A DNA stretch of 64,000 bases from NCBI GenBank assembly GCA_031844405.1, contig JAUZVC010000002.1, positions 186,001-250,000 on the forward strand, given 5' to 3'. This document shows, piece by piece, positions 8,246 to 16,756 of this stretch (its first letter is position 1; the number at the start of each line of letters is the position of its first letter). Made by a program: the position numbers and the translations under genes. The DNA is from Knoellia sp031844405. GTDB lineage: Bacteria > Actinomycetota > Actinomycetes > Actinomycetales > Dermatophilaceae. Below the pieces are notes generated by a model. It saw only the letters and a list, made by a program, of their open reading frames with translations. It made no database searches and was not told the DNA's origin.

Positions 8246-8286
8246 GGCTAACGTTGTTAGCCCATCGTAGGCTAACAACGTTAGCC
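8246..8286. promoter_or_regulatory. Twin TetR-type operators between SRPBCC-tetR and tdh
   Basis: Two 17-bp palindromes, GGCTAACGTTGTTAGCC (8246-8262) and GGCTAACAACGTTAGCC (8270-8286), are separated by 7 bp; the pair is also a larger inverted repeat. They cover the region where the divergent promoters should be and end 14 bp before the tdh start region. Presumed binding sites for the TetR protein at 7196-7720. Confidence 0.8.
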
Positions 8287-8303
8287 GCACAAGGGGCGGC
8301 ATG

Positions 8304-9353
8304 ATGGGCGCCGTGCGCGCCCTCGTGAAGACCAGTGCCGGTCCCGGACTCGAGCTCGTCGACGTCCCCGAGCCGACCTGCGGTGACGCTGACGTCAAGA
8401 TCCGGGTGCTGCGGGCCGGGCTCTGCGGGACCGACCTCCACCTCGAGCAGTGGGACGACTGGGCCGCCTCGGTCGTCAACGCCCCGATGACGATCGGGCA
8501 CGAGTTCTACGGCGAGGTCGTCGAGGTCGGCTCGCTCGTCGACCATGTCGCCGTGGGCGACCGGGTCTCGGGAGAGGGCCACCTCATCTGCGGCAACTGC
8601 CGCAACTGCCGCGCCGGCCGCCGCCACCTCTGCATCAAGACCGTCGGGGTGGGGGTCAACCGCGACGGTGCCTTCGCCGACTACGTCGTCATCCCGGCGA
8701 TGAACGCCTGGGTGCAGCCCGCCGACCTCGACCCCGACCTCGGCGCGATCTTCGACCCGCTCGGCAACGCGACCCACACGACGCTCCAGTGGCCGGTCGT
8801 CGGCGAGGACGTCGTCGTCACCGGCGCCGGGCCGATCGGCGTCATGGCCGTCGCCATCGCCCGGCACGCCGGTGCACGCCGGATCGCGGTGACCGACATG
8901 AGCGCCCAGCGACTCGAGCTCGCCCGCGGCGCCGGGGCCGACCTCTGCGTCGATGTGTCGCAGGGGCAGGACCTCGCCTGGGCCCAGAGGGAGCTCGGGA
9001 TGCTCGAGGGCTTCGACATCGGCCTCGAGATGTCCGGGGCGCCCAGGGCGGTCGAGGACATGCTCGCGAACCTCAACCACGGAGCCCGGGTCGCCATGCT
9101 CGGCCTCCCCAAGGACCCCTACCCGATCGACTGGGGCCGGGTCATCACCCACATGATCACGATCCGCGGGATCTACGGCCGCGAGATGTTCGAGACCTGG
9201 TACCTCATGGGCTCGATGCTCGCGACGAGCCCGGACCTGCGGCAGGCGGTGCAGTCGGTCATCACCCATCGCTTCCCGGCGGAGGAGTGGGCGAAGGGCT
9301 TCGAGGTGGCGCGGTCCGGCGAGTGCGGCAAGGTCGTCCTCGACTGGAGCTGA
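8304..9353 (+). CDS. tdh: L-threonine 3-dehydrogenase
   Basis: Zinc-dependent medium-chain dehydrogenase oxidising L-threonine to 2-amino-3-ketobutyrate with NAD+, the first step of threonine breakdown to glycine and acetyl-CoA. About 349 residues. AGLCGTDLHLEQWDDWA at about 38-54 is diagnostic for Tdh (catalytic Cys41), IGHEFYGEVVE follows, then the structural zinc cluster CGNCRNCRAGRRHLC, and the Rossmann motif TGAGPIGVMA. ATG at 8304 and 8301 are adjacent; AAGGGG lies seven bases before 8304. The partner enzyme Kbl is encoded 2.2 kb downstream, split from it by three other genes. Probably under the twin TetR operators just upstream. Confidence 0.93.
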   Translation: MGAVRALVKTSAGPGLELVDVPEPTCGDADVKIRVLRAGLCGTDLHLEQWDDWAASVVNAPMTIGHEFYGEVVEVGSLVDHVAVGDRVSGEGHLICGNCRNCRAGRRHLCIKTVGVGVNRDGAFADYVVIPAMNAWVQPADLDPDLGAIFDPLGNATHTTLQWPVVGEDVVVTGAGPIGVMAVAIARHAGARRIAVTDMSAQRLELARGAGADLCVDVSQGQDLAWAQRELGMLEGFDIGLEMSGAPRAVEDMLANLNHGARVAMLGLPKDPYPIDWGRVITHMITIRGIYGREMFETWYLMGSMLATSPDLRQAVQSVITHRFPAEEWAKGFEVARSGECGKVVLDWS

Positions 9354-9396
9354 CCTCGCCGGCCGGTGACACGCCGAGGCGGTTCGGCCCGGAGGG

Positions 9397-9834
9397 TCAG
9401 CCGATCGAGGCCTGTGTCCACGCACCGCTCCGGGCGGTGCAGAAGTGGGTCACGGCTCCGGAGGCGAAGATCTGCTGCTGGGTGGCGTCGAGCGAGAAAC
9501 TCGTGCCGAGGTCCGCGAGGATCGTCTTCGCGGTCGCCGGGTCGGGCGTCGTCTCGAAGGTGGAGCAGACCTTCTTCGCGGCGGCCACGACCTCCTCGTC
9601 GCTCCGACCAGCCAGGGGCGGGACGGCCTTCTTGAAGACCGCTGCCCACGTGTTGTCGGGGACGATGCCGCTGTTGCCCGGCGTGGGGGACGCACTCGCA
9701 TCCGACCCGGTCGAGGACGCCGACGCGGCCGGCGTGCTGCCTGCGTCGTTCGGTGACCCGGAGCCACAGGCCGTGAGGGAGAGGGTCAGGGCGCCGGCGG
9801 CGAGCAGGGTCGGGAGCGCGCGGAGTCGGGACAT
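9397..9834 (-). CDS. DUF732-like lipoprotein
   Basis: 145 residues. Lipoprotein signal ending in LTAC (Cys about residue 22), a Ser/Ala/Pro-rich linker to about residue 55, then a compact helical domain with KVCSTFETTP and AVTHFCTARSG whose two Cys are spaced as in DUF732 proteins, best known from mycobacteria. The ATG at 9834 starts a good signal peptide; no Shine-Dalgarno is visible and a TAGCGT lies just upstream, so it may be leaderless. It converges with tdh, the stop codons lying about 40 bp apart. Role unknown; located on the outer face of the membrane. Confidence 0.8.
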   Translation of the reverse strand: MSRLRALPTLLAAGALTLSLTACGSGSPNDAGSTPAASASSTGSDASASPTPGNSGIVPDNTWAAVFKKAVPPLAGRSDEEVVAAAKKVCSTFETTPDPATAKTILADLGTSFSLDATQQQIFASGAVTHFCTARSGAWTQASIG

Positions 9835-9887
9835 GCAGGTGACGCTAGCCAGCGCCGCTCCGGGACGCGACCGGGAAGGTGGGCGGG

Positions 9888-9922
9888 GGTCCCACGCGCT
9901 GCGCGGGCCGGCATACGGGAGG
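9888..9922 (+). repeat. 35-bp dispersed intergenic repeat, copy 2 of 3
   Basis: GGTCCCACGC at the left end and CCGGCATACGGGAGG at the right end are identical to copy 1 at 6616-6650; only the middle differs in three or four bases. It lies in the 257-bp space upstream of the peptide-precursor gene and contains the octamer at 9909. Confidence 0.7.
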
Positions 9923-10091
9923 CCGAGTCCGGGACTAGTGCGGGCACGCGGGGCCACGTGGTCAGGAAGGCCCATGTCGCACGGGGTGCAGGCGGAAAGA
10001 GACTGGACGATGCCTTCGGACCCACACCGGTGAGTGGGGCTCACAGGGGAGCTCGGCCGCCGTTCGCGAGGGCAGAGGATCGGAGGACCTG

Positions 10092-10334
10092 ATGACCGAC
10101 TACGGCTCCACCACCGCGACCGGCTCCACCGGCACCATGGCCGGCGTCGGCGCAGACGTCATGGAGGTCATCCTCAGGGGTCTCGAGACGGCGAGGAAGG
10201 GCTCGGCGGACCGGGAGGGTGGCGAGGAGCTCGGGCTCTTCTGCGGCTTCGCCTACGGCGCGCCGGGGACCTTCTGCCCGTTCGCCTACTGGCACTCGGA
10301 GGCCGTCGTCGAGCCCGAGACCACGTCGTCCTAG
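10092..10334 (+). CDS. Candidate RiPP precursor peptide with two FCxFAY repeats
   Basis: 80 residues. The N-terminal part (1-48) is Gly/Thr/Ser-rich, then helical (VMEVILRGLETARKG), and looks like a leader that ends near a GG at 43-44. The C-terminal part carries two spaced copies of one hexapeptide pattern, FCGFAY at 50-55 and FCPFAY at 61-66, followed by WHSEAVVE and a polar tail. This is the layout of a ribosomally made, post-translationally modified peptide. CGGAGGACCTG gives an excellent ribosome binding site at the ATG. The stop is nine bases before the gene for an HExxH peptide-hydroxylase-type enzyme, its likely modifier. I know of no named family for this precursor. It could instead be a small metal-binding protein. 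Confidence 0.72.
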   Translation: MTDYGSTTATGSTGTMAGVGADVMEVILRGLETARKGSADREGGEELGLFCGFAYGAPGTFCPFAYWHSEAVVEPETTSS

Positions 10335-10343
10335 GCCCGCCGC

Positions 10344-11447
10344 GTGTCGTCACCTCCGGGGGAGATCACCGGGCTCACGGCGGTCGAGCAGCGGCTGGCC
10401 CACGGCACACCGTTCGGGAGCCACGAGTTCATGTCGACGCGGGTGTCGAGGGTCTACGTCCAGCTGCTCTCGCTGCTCGCCGAGACGTCCTCGGGTGCGC
10501 GCCGGCTCGGCGAGCTGCTCCACGGTCTCGAGCCGAGCCGGCAGCAGGTCGTGCTGCGGGACTCTCTCCTGCGACGCACCATCGAGGACGGGACCGGCAC
10601 GGTCGTCCAGGGCGTCGACAGCATCGACCCCGCGCTGCTCGACGACCTCCTGGGGGCGGCTGCGGAGGCGGCGGCGAGCGACCAGGTGACGCTGTTGGCC
10701 GACCCCGCGCTGTCCGTGGTCTTCGCGGAGCGGGTGCGGGGTGACGGGCACGTCTGGCTCGGCTCGGGCGGCGGGTCTCTCGCCGGTGCGCGGTTCGAGG
10801 ACCAGGTGGTGCGCAGGCTGCCGCGGTTCGGGTTCCACACCCCGAGCGAGGAGCAGGTCGAAGTCCTTCGCGCTGGGAACCGGCTCGCGTCGCTCGTCGC
10901 TCCGGACCTCGCCGACAGCACCGTCGCGCACGCGTGCGTCGTCGTCGTCGGCGACTTCGACGGGGCCGAGCACCTCTTCAGCGCCCTGACGCTGCCCGGG
11001 CTGGCGGGCGTCATCGTCCTCTCGCCGCACGCCATCCGGACCGACATCGACGTCGCAGAGACGCTCGTCCACGAGTCCACGCACCTCAAGTTCCTCGACC
11101 TCGACTACATCTCCCCACTCTTCGTCCGCGGCTTCCGGCCCGAGCGTTCCCCGCTCGTCACGCCCTCGTGGCACGAGGACGATCCCGTCTACGGCGGATG
11201 GCCGGTGGATCGGGTCCTCACGTCGATGCACGTCTACCTCACGCTGTGCGTCTTCTTCGGGCACGCCGCCGCAGAGGTGCGCGAGGGTGAGTGGACGGCC
11301 GACTACGCCGTCTCGCGGGTCGAGCAGTGCCGGACCCGCGCGGCCTGGCTCTTCGAGGCGGCGCACCGGCACCTCGAGTTCCTCACACCCGCCGGCCGCG
11401 ACTTCGTCGCCTCGATCGGCGAGATGCTCGAAGAGCTTCCGGACTGA
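10344..11447 (+). CDS. HExxH motif peptide-modification enzyme (aKG-HExxH beta-hydroxylase type)
   Basis: 367 residues. The signature VHESTHLKFLDLD contains His243, Glu244 and His247, the HExxH of a family often found beside peptide precursors and now described as alpha-ketoglutarate-dependent peptide beta-hydroxylases. The start GAHEFMSTR-like region (HGTPFGSHEFMSTRVSRVY) and the later PVYGGWPVDRVLTSMHVYL and FFGHAAAE stretches fit that family. It would hydroxylate side chains of the peptide encoded nine bases upstream, where the FCxFAY repeats are obvious candidate sites. GTG start at 10344; translation is probably coupled to the precursor gene. No radical SAM enzyme, protease or exporter is adjacent, which sets it apart from FxsB-type loci. 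Assignment by motif and context, not by alignment. Confidence 0.75.
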   Translation: MSSPPGEITGLTAVEQRLAHGTPFGSHEFMSTRVSRVYVQLLSLLAETSSGARRLGELLHGLEPSRQQVVLRDSLLRRTIEDGTGTVVQGVDSIDPALLDDLLGAAAEAAASDQVTLLADPALSVVFAERVRGDGHVWLGSGGGSLAGARFEDQVVRRLPRFGFHTPSEEQVEVLRAGNRLASLVAPDLADSTVAHACVVVVGDFDGAEHLFSALTLPGLAGVIVLSPHAIRTDIDVAETLVHESTHLKFLDLDYISPLFVRGFRPERSPLVTPSWHEDDPVYGGWPVDRVLTSMHVYLTLCVFFGHAAAEVREGEWTADYAVSRVEQCRTRAAWLFEAAHRHLEFLTPAGRDFVASIGEMLEELPD

Positions 11448-11498
11448 GCCCCGCCCGCGTCGCGAGGGCCTGGATCGGGTGGGGCGTGCCCGGGTGCG

Positions 11499-11533
11499 GG
11501 TCCCCCGCTCCGCGCGGGTCGGCATACGCTCGG
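11499..11533 (+). repeat. 35-bp dispersed intergenic repeat, copy 3 of 3 (diverged)
   Basis: Begins GGTCCCCCGCTCCGCGCGGG and keeps the octamer CGGCATAC (11520-11527) but ends in GCTCGGG instead of GGGAGG. It lies between the HExxH gene and kbl. A second octamer, GTATGCCG at 11562-11569, fills the space between the kbl ribosome binding site and its GTG. Confidence 0.55.
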
Positions 11534-11568
11534 GGTGCCCGCCACAAGCGCAGAAGAAGAGGTATGCC

Positions 11569-12762
<1,194 letters not shown>

Positions 12763-12764
12763 CC

Positions 12765-12983
12765 GTGTCCGTCGCGATCGAAGGGCTCGGCCAGCTCGTC
12801 GAACGCGATGGGATGCTGCTCAGCGAGCCGGTGCGGGTCGATGCGCTGGGCAGGGCCGTGCGGTTCGAGATCGAGCTGCAGAAATCGGACGTGCCCGAGG
12901 CGCTCGTCCGGTGCATCAAGGCGTTCCTCGGGCTGACCCCGGCTGTCCTCGACGACGCGTCGGAGCCGGTGTTCGCCTACTAG
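12765..12983 (+). CDS. DUF6985 protein, N-terminal half (gene interrupted by in-frame amber)
   Basis: 72 residues (IEGLGQLVERDGMLLSEPVR, then FEIELQKSDVPEALVRCIKAF and a final EPVFAY) that match the first half of DUF6985 proteins as I know them. The reading frame stops at TAG 12981-12983 and then continues open in the same frame into the next entry, whose sequence is the second half of the same family. In intact relatives a second Tyr would be expected at the stop position. So one base change has split the gene. The GTG start is two bases after the kbl stop. DUF6985 function is unknown; several such families occur as immunity-like or sensor proteins. Confidence 0.6.
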   Translation: MSVAIEGLGQLVERDGMLLSEPVRVDALGRAVRFEIELQKSDVPEALVRCIKAFLGLTPAVLDDASEPVFAY

Positions 12984-12992
12984 GAGGCCACG

Positions 12993-13280
12993 GTGGCGAT
13001 GCTGGGAGCGGACGACACGGTTGCTCCGGTGGCTGGCGCGCACGAGGTGTGGGACCACGTCACGTGGCCGGACGAGGTCCTCCTGGAGGAGTCCGACGGC
13101 TCCTGGTGGGTGAGCGCGGAGTGCGAGTGCACCTGGGAGCCGGAGCACGGGCTCCTGGTCGTCCTCCGCAATGGCAGCCGGGTCACGAGGGTCGGACCCT
13201 ACGACGGGCACCTGACGAACTCGTCTGCGTTCGGCGACCCTTCAGTGTCCGACGACGAGGTCTACCGGAGGATCCGCTGA
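12993..13280 (+). CDS. DUF6985 protein, C-terminal half (possible reinitiation product)
   Basis: 95 residues in the same frame as the preceding 72-residue ORF. It carries the conserved core of the family: VWDHVTWPDEVLLEE, SAECECTWEPEHGLLVVL and RVGPYDGHLTNSSAFGD. The interrupting TAG itself creates a perfect AGGAGG (12982-12987) five bases before the GTG at 12993, so the half may be translated separately by reinitiation. Whether two fragments fold together is unknown. Without the stop the product would be 171 residues. Alternatives are a decaying pseudogene, a sequencing error, or amber readthrough. Confidence 0.6.
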   Translation: MAMLGADDTVAPVAGAHEVWDHVTWPDEVLLEESDGSWWVSAECECTWEPEHGLLVVLRNGSRVTRVGPYDGHLTNSSAFGDPSVSDDEVYRRIR

Positions 13281-13442
13281 CGGGCCCCTACTGCAGCGCA
13301 CCCCCCAACCCGGGCCGTCGCACACGGCCAGGGTCCTTGGGCGACTTCTCCGATTCGGGCTCGGGGCACCGTTGGCCGGGTGAATCATTGACGGGTGGCG
13401 CCCATCGGGGTGCGCCGGCCTTTCGGTACGGGGGTCGCCGCC

Positions 13443-16100
13443 ATGGCAGCTCGTCGAACAGCGTGGAGGACGTGGGCTCTGCGAGTCCCTGTCCTGGTCG
13501 TCGGGCTGCTCGCGGTCGCGGGGCCGACCCTCGGAGTCCAGGTTGCGTATGCCGCCGTCGCGCCGAGCGAATGCGCCACTGCGAAGGCGCTGGTCGAGCA
13601 GGGCCTGCCCCAGCGGGCCCTCACGGTCCTGCCTTCGACGGGGACCGACTGCCTGGCCGAGCGGGCCTCGGCCACGTCGGCGGAGCAGCTGGGGGCGTCA
13701 CTGGCGCAGAAGGCGCAGGAGCAGCTGGCTGCCGACGAGCTCTCGGAGGCGAAGGCCACCGCCACCAAGGCCCTGACCTACGACAAGGAGAACGTCGAGG
13801 CGGCCACCACACTCCGTGAGGCCAAGGAGCAGGGGCCGTGGACGGGTCGGCTGCGTGACGCGTGGGACGAGTTCTGGGAGGACCAGCTCGCGCCGTCGAC
13901 GGCCCTGCTGGCGACGCTGCTGGCCGTGCTCGCCATGTTGCTCGTCCTCGCGCGGCTCGTGGCCCTCGGCCGTGGCGACTGGACGGAGCCGCGGACCGAC
14001 CCACGCTTCTGGCGCGGCCTGATGCGCGTCGGTGCGACCGCCGGGATGCTGGGTGGCGCGGTGATGGTGTCGGTCGGGCTCGCGAACGTGAGTGCCTCTC
14101 CGCCCGACCGTTGGCTCGTGCAGGCAGGACGGGTCCTCACCGTCGTCACCGCCGGCGTCGCGCTCGTCGTGGGTGGGGCGCCGAGGTCGGGCCGGTGGCC
14201 ACGGCTGACCTCGGTCCCCTCGTGGGCCGGTGTCGCGATCCTCGCTGGGCTGGGGGCGGACCAGCTCTGGGACGTCCTCGACGGCGAGTCGGAATGGCGC
14301 ACCCCCCTGTGGATCGCGCTGTCTCTGCTCACCGCGGCGGTCGGCGTCTGGCTCGCGGCGTGGCTGCTCGCCACGCGGCTCCGGCTCGACGTCGTCGTCA
14401 AGGGCGAGGACGGGTCGTTGAGCACCACCGGTGTCGGCACCGTCGTCGCCCTGCTGAGCGAGCTGGGGGCCGAGCGCACCCGGGGCATCGAGGTGCCGCG
14501 CGGTGCCGACGTCACGGCGCTCGAGGGCGCCTTCTCGACCCTGCCGGACAACGTGGTCCTACGCACTCTCAAGGGCCTGCTCGTGTCGCTCGGTGGGGTG
14601 ACGCCGTGGACGGCGACCATCGAAGGCAGTGCCGCCTCCCGGTCGGTGAGCATCCGGCGCAACGGCCAGGCCGTCGACTCGGCGGTCATCGACGTGGCCG
14701 CCCTCGTCCCAGCCGTCACGAGCACGGCCGAGTCGGACTCCAACGCCGGGTCGACGTCTCCCGCGGCATCGCAGGCGGAGGCGACGGACGGGGACTCGTC
14801 GACGGTCGAGCCGGACGCCTCCCTTCGCCTCGCGGCGGCGTTCATCCTCACGACGATGTCGACGAAGCACTCCGCCATCCGTCGCGGGCTCGCGGGCGCC
14901 ACCCGGTGGGAGAGTGTCGGCCTGCAGTACATCGCGAGCGCCGACCTCACGAAGCCGTCGGACGCTGCGCGTCGTCGGGCGGTCCTCGCGGCGGCGCTCA
15001 ACCGCGACCCCGGCAACCTGTCGGCCCGGCTCGCCTACCGCCACGCGCTCGACCGCGAGTCGACGGACCGCAAGACCCTCGAGCTCTATCGCGACTGGCT
15101 CCGGACCTTCGCGAAGGAAGAGGGGCTGACCCGGGGCCTGAGGCTGAGAGCGACCTACACCCGAGCGGTCATCGCGACGAACGCCGCCTTCGCCGGTGGA
15201 CGGGCAACAGGCGGGGGCGCCGCGATCGCCGAAGCCCTCGAGGACCACCGGGCGATCGCCGTCACGGTGCGAGACACCGACCCTGAGCGTCACCTCGTCG
15301 ACGAGCTGGAGGACCGGTTGCAGGGTCTGGACTACCTCCTGGGCCAGAGGGACGAGAAGCCTGCGCCGAACAGCCCGACGGGGATGTACAACGTCGGCTG
15401 CGCCCTCGCGTCCCGTCACGACCTCGAGGTGCCCGACTCGCAGAGCAACGCGGGCAAGGCGGTCGACGACCCCGAGGCTGTCGTCTGGCTCAGGCGAGCG
15501 CAGGAGACCCCGCTCGACAGGGACTGGTACCGGACCGACCCGCAGATTGCCGAGTTCCGGAAGCGAGCCTTCTTCCGGTCCTCCTTCCTGCCGGCCCCGA
15601 ACGAGGACTTCCTCGACGCCGCGCTCGTCGCACCGTATGCCGGCTCGCTCCACAAGGCGGGCCGCGCGCATCCTCGTCTGCTCGCGGGTGCGCTGCCGTC
15701 CGTCGTCGCGGCCGGAGCGGCGATCGACCGGGCGCAGGCCGCGACCCTCATCCGGCTGGCCGAGGTCCACGCCAGCCTCGTGGCCTACAGGGAGACGGCC
15801 GCTGTCGCGTCCGGGGGTGAGGCTGCTCGACCCCTTGAGGTGTGGGCCGTCGAGCTCCTCGACCGGTTCGTCGCACAGGGCCGCCCTTCCCTCGACGACC
15901 TCGCGGACCTGGCTGACGTGGGCACGCGGCGCGCCTTCGCCCTGCTCGTCGCCGACGACGTCCACGCGAAGACACGGGCGGATGATGAGCTCCCGACCCC
16001 GCACAAGGGGGAACACTGGCCGCAGGACTACACGAGGGCACCCGACCTCAGCCGCGACCGGCTGCGAGCAGCACTCAACGGCTGGCTCTCCACGCTGTGA
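13443..16100 (+). CDS. Large membrane protein with helical repeat-like cytoplasmic region, unknown
   Basis: No family recognised. 885 residues from the ATG at 13443, which opens a signal-type segment (MAARRTAWRTWALRVPVLVV) with likely cleavage near AYAAVAP. An extracytoplasmic part with two Cys (SECATAKAL and TDCLAERA) and a helical, Ala/Glu-rich stretch (YDKENVEAATTLREAKEQ, TPR-like) follows. Four or more membrane helices lie at about 150-315. The long C-terminal half (about 480-885) is soluble and mostly helical, with ALNRDPGNLSARLAYRHALD again resembling a TPR unit. An in-frame GTG at 13395 would add 16 residues. It lies between a split DUF6985 gene and a DUF2750 gene in what looks like an accessory stretch. 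Confidence 0.75.
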   Translation: MAARRTAWRTWALRVPVLVVGLLAVAGPTLGVQVAYAAVAPSECATAKALVEQGLPQRALTVLPSTGTDCLAERASATSAEQLGASLAQKAQEQLAADELSEAKATATKALTYDKENVEAATTLREAKEQGPWTGRLRDAWDEFWEDQLAPSTALLATLLAVLAMLLVLARLVALGRGDWTEPRTDPRFWRGLMRVGATAGMLGGAVMVSVGLANVSASPPDRWLVQAGRVLTVVTAGVALVVGGAPRSGRWPRLTSVPSWAGVAILAGLGADQLWDVLDGESEWRTPLWIALSLLTAAVGVWLAAWLLATRLRLDVVVKGEDGSLSTTGVGTVVALLSELGAERTRGIEVPRGADVTALEGAFSTLPDNVVLRTLKGLLVSLGGVTPWTATIEGSAASRSVSIRRNGQAVDSAVIDVAALVPAVTSTAESDSNAGSTSPAASQAEATDGDSSTVEPDASLRLAAAFILTTMSTKHSAIRRGLAGATRWESVGLQYIASADLTKPSDAARRRAVLAAALNRDPGNLSARLAYRHALDRESTDRKTLELYRDWLRTFAKEEGLTRGLRLRATYTRAVIATNAAFAGGRATGGGAAIAEALEDHRAIAVTVRDTDPERHLVDELEDRLQGLDYLLGQRDEKPAPNSPTGMYNVGCALASRHDLEVPDSQSNAGKAVDDPEAVVWLRRAQETPLDRDWYRTDPQIAEFRKRAFFRSSFLPAPNEDFLDAALVAPYAGSLHKAGRAHPRLLAGALPSVVAAGAAIDRAQAATLIRLAEVHASLVAYRETAAVASGGEAARPLEVWAVELLDRFVAQGRPSLDDLADLADVGTRRAFALLVADDVHAKTRADDELPTPHKGEHWPQDYTRAPDLSRDRLRAALNGWLSTL

Positions 16101-16119
16101 CACCGAGGACGGAGCATCG

Positions 16120-16497
16120 ATGAGCGTTGCCGCTGCACAGGCCGAGGCCTTCTACCGCGAGCTCCTGGACGGCGGGTCGGTCTTCACGGTGAGGGACGAG
16201 GGTGGCTACCCCGCTCCGCGGAACGGCAGCGGACAACGGGCACAGCCGTTCTGGTCGACACGATCACGGGCGCAGCGCATCGTCGACGGCGTGCCGGCAT
16301 ACGCGGGGTTCGAGGTGGTGGAGATCAGCATGGAGGAGTGGCGGGAGCGGTGGCTGCCCGGTCTCGAGAAGGACGGCATCCACGCCGGGCTCAACTGGAG
16401 TGGTGAACGCGCGACGGGCTACGACCTCCCGGCCGCCGACGTGCTGCGCAACCTCGACGCCCGCTCGGCCTCCCGCGACGAGGGCGACGTCAGGTGA
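16120..16497 (+). CDS. DUF2750 domain protein
   Basis: 125 residues. AEAFYRELLDGGSVFTVRDE near the start, the invariant-looking QPFWSTRSRAQRIVDG and the ending FEVVEISMEEWRERWLPGLE plus GIHAGLNWSGERATG match DUF2750, a small soluble domain of unknown function. The ATG at 16120 is preceded by GGAG at a good distance and lies 19 bp after the large membrane-protein gene, so both are probably one transcript. The end overlaps the convergent DUF1877 remnant by 8 bp. The octamer at 16295 encodes Pro-Ala-Tyr here. Confidence 0.85.
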   Translation: MSVAAAQAEAFYRELLDGGSVFTVRDEGGYPAPRNGSGQRAQPFWSTRSRAQRIVDGVPAYAGFEVVEISMEEWRERWLPGLEKDGIHAGLNWSGERATGYDLPAADVLRNLDARSASRDEGDVR

Positions 16498-16756
16498 TCG
16501 CCTGGATCACGGCCTCGTCGGCGGCCGCTGCCGCGGCGTAGAACCCGCGCAGGTCCTCGTAGAGCGGGGCGAGGTAGGAGTCGAAGACGTCCGACTCGTC
16601 CCAGATCATCGGGTAGACCTCGGCGGCCTCCATCGCCTGCGCGTCCCTCCGCGACCCGAGCGAGGCGGTGTCGATCCCGGACCAGCGACCGCGCGACGGC
16701 CTGCACCCGGTCGGGCGAGAGCAGCTCGGCACGCCGTAGCGGAGAGGACGCGCCGG
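16490..16756 (-). pseudogene. Truncated, frameshifted DUF1877 (YfbM-like) gene remnant
   Basis: Reading the minus strand, one frame gives LRRAELLSPDRVQAVARSL and the next gives GIDTASLGSRRDAQAM then AEVYPMIWDESDVFDSYLAP, YEDLRGFYAAAAAADEAV. Joined, these match the C-terminal half of DUF1877 proteins, including their ..YPxIWDE.. core. The join needs a frameshift near 16680, and the N-terminal half is missing: the remnant abuts the stop codon of the symporter gene at 16757. No start codon or ribosome binding site fits. So this is a degraded gene left at the edge of an accessory segment. Confidence 0.65.
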
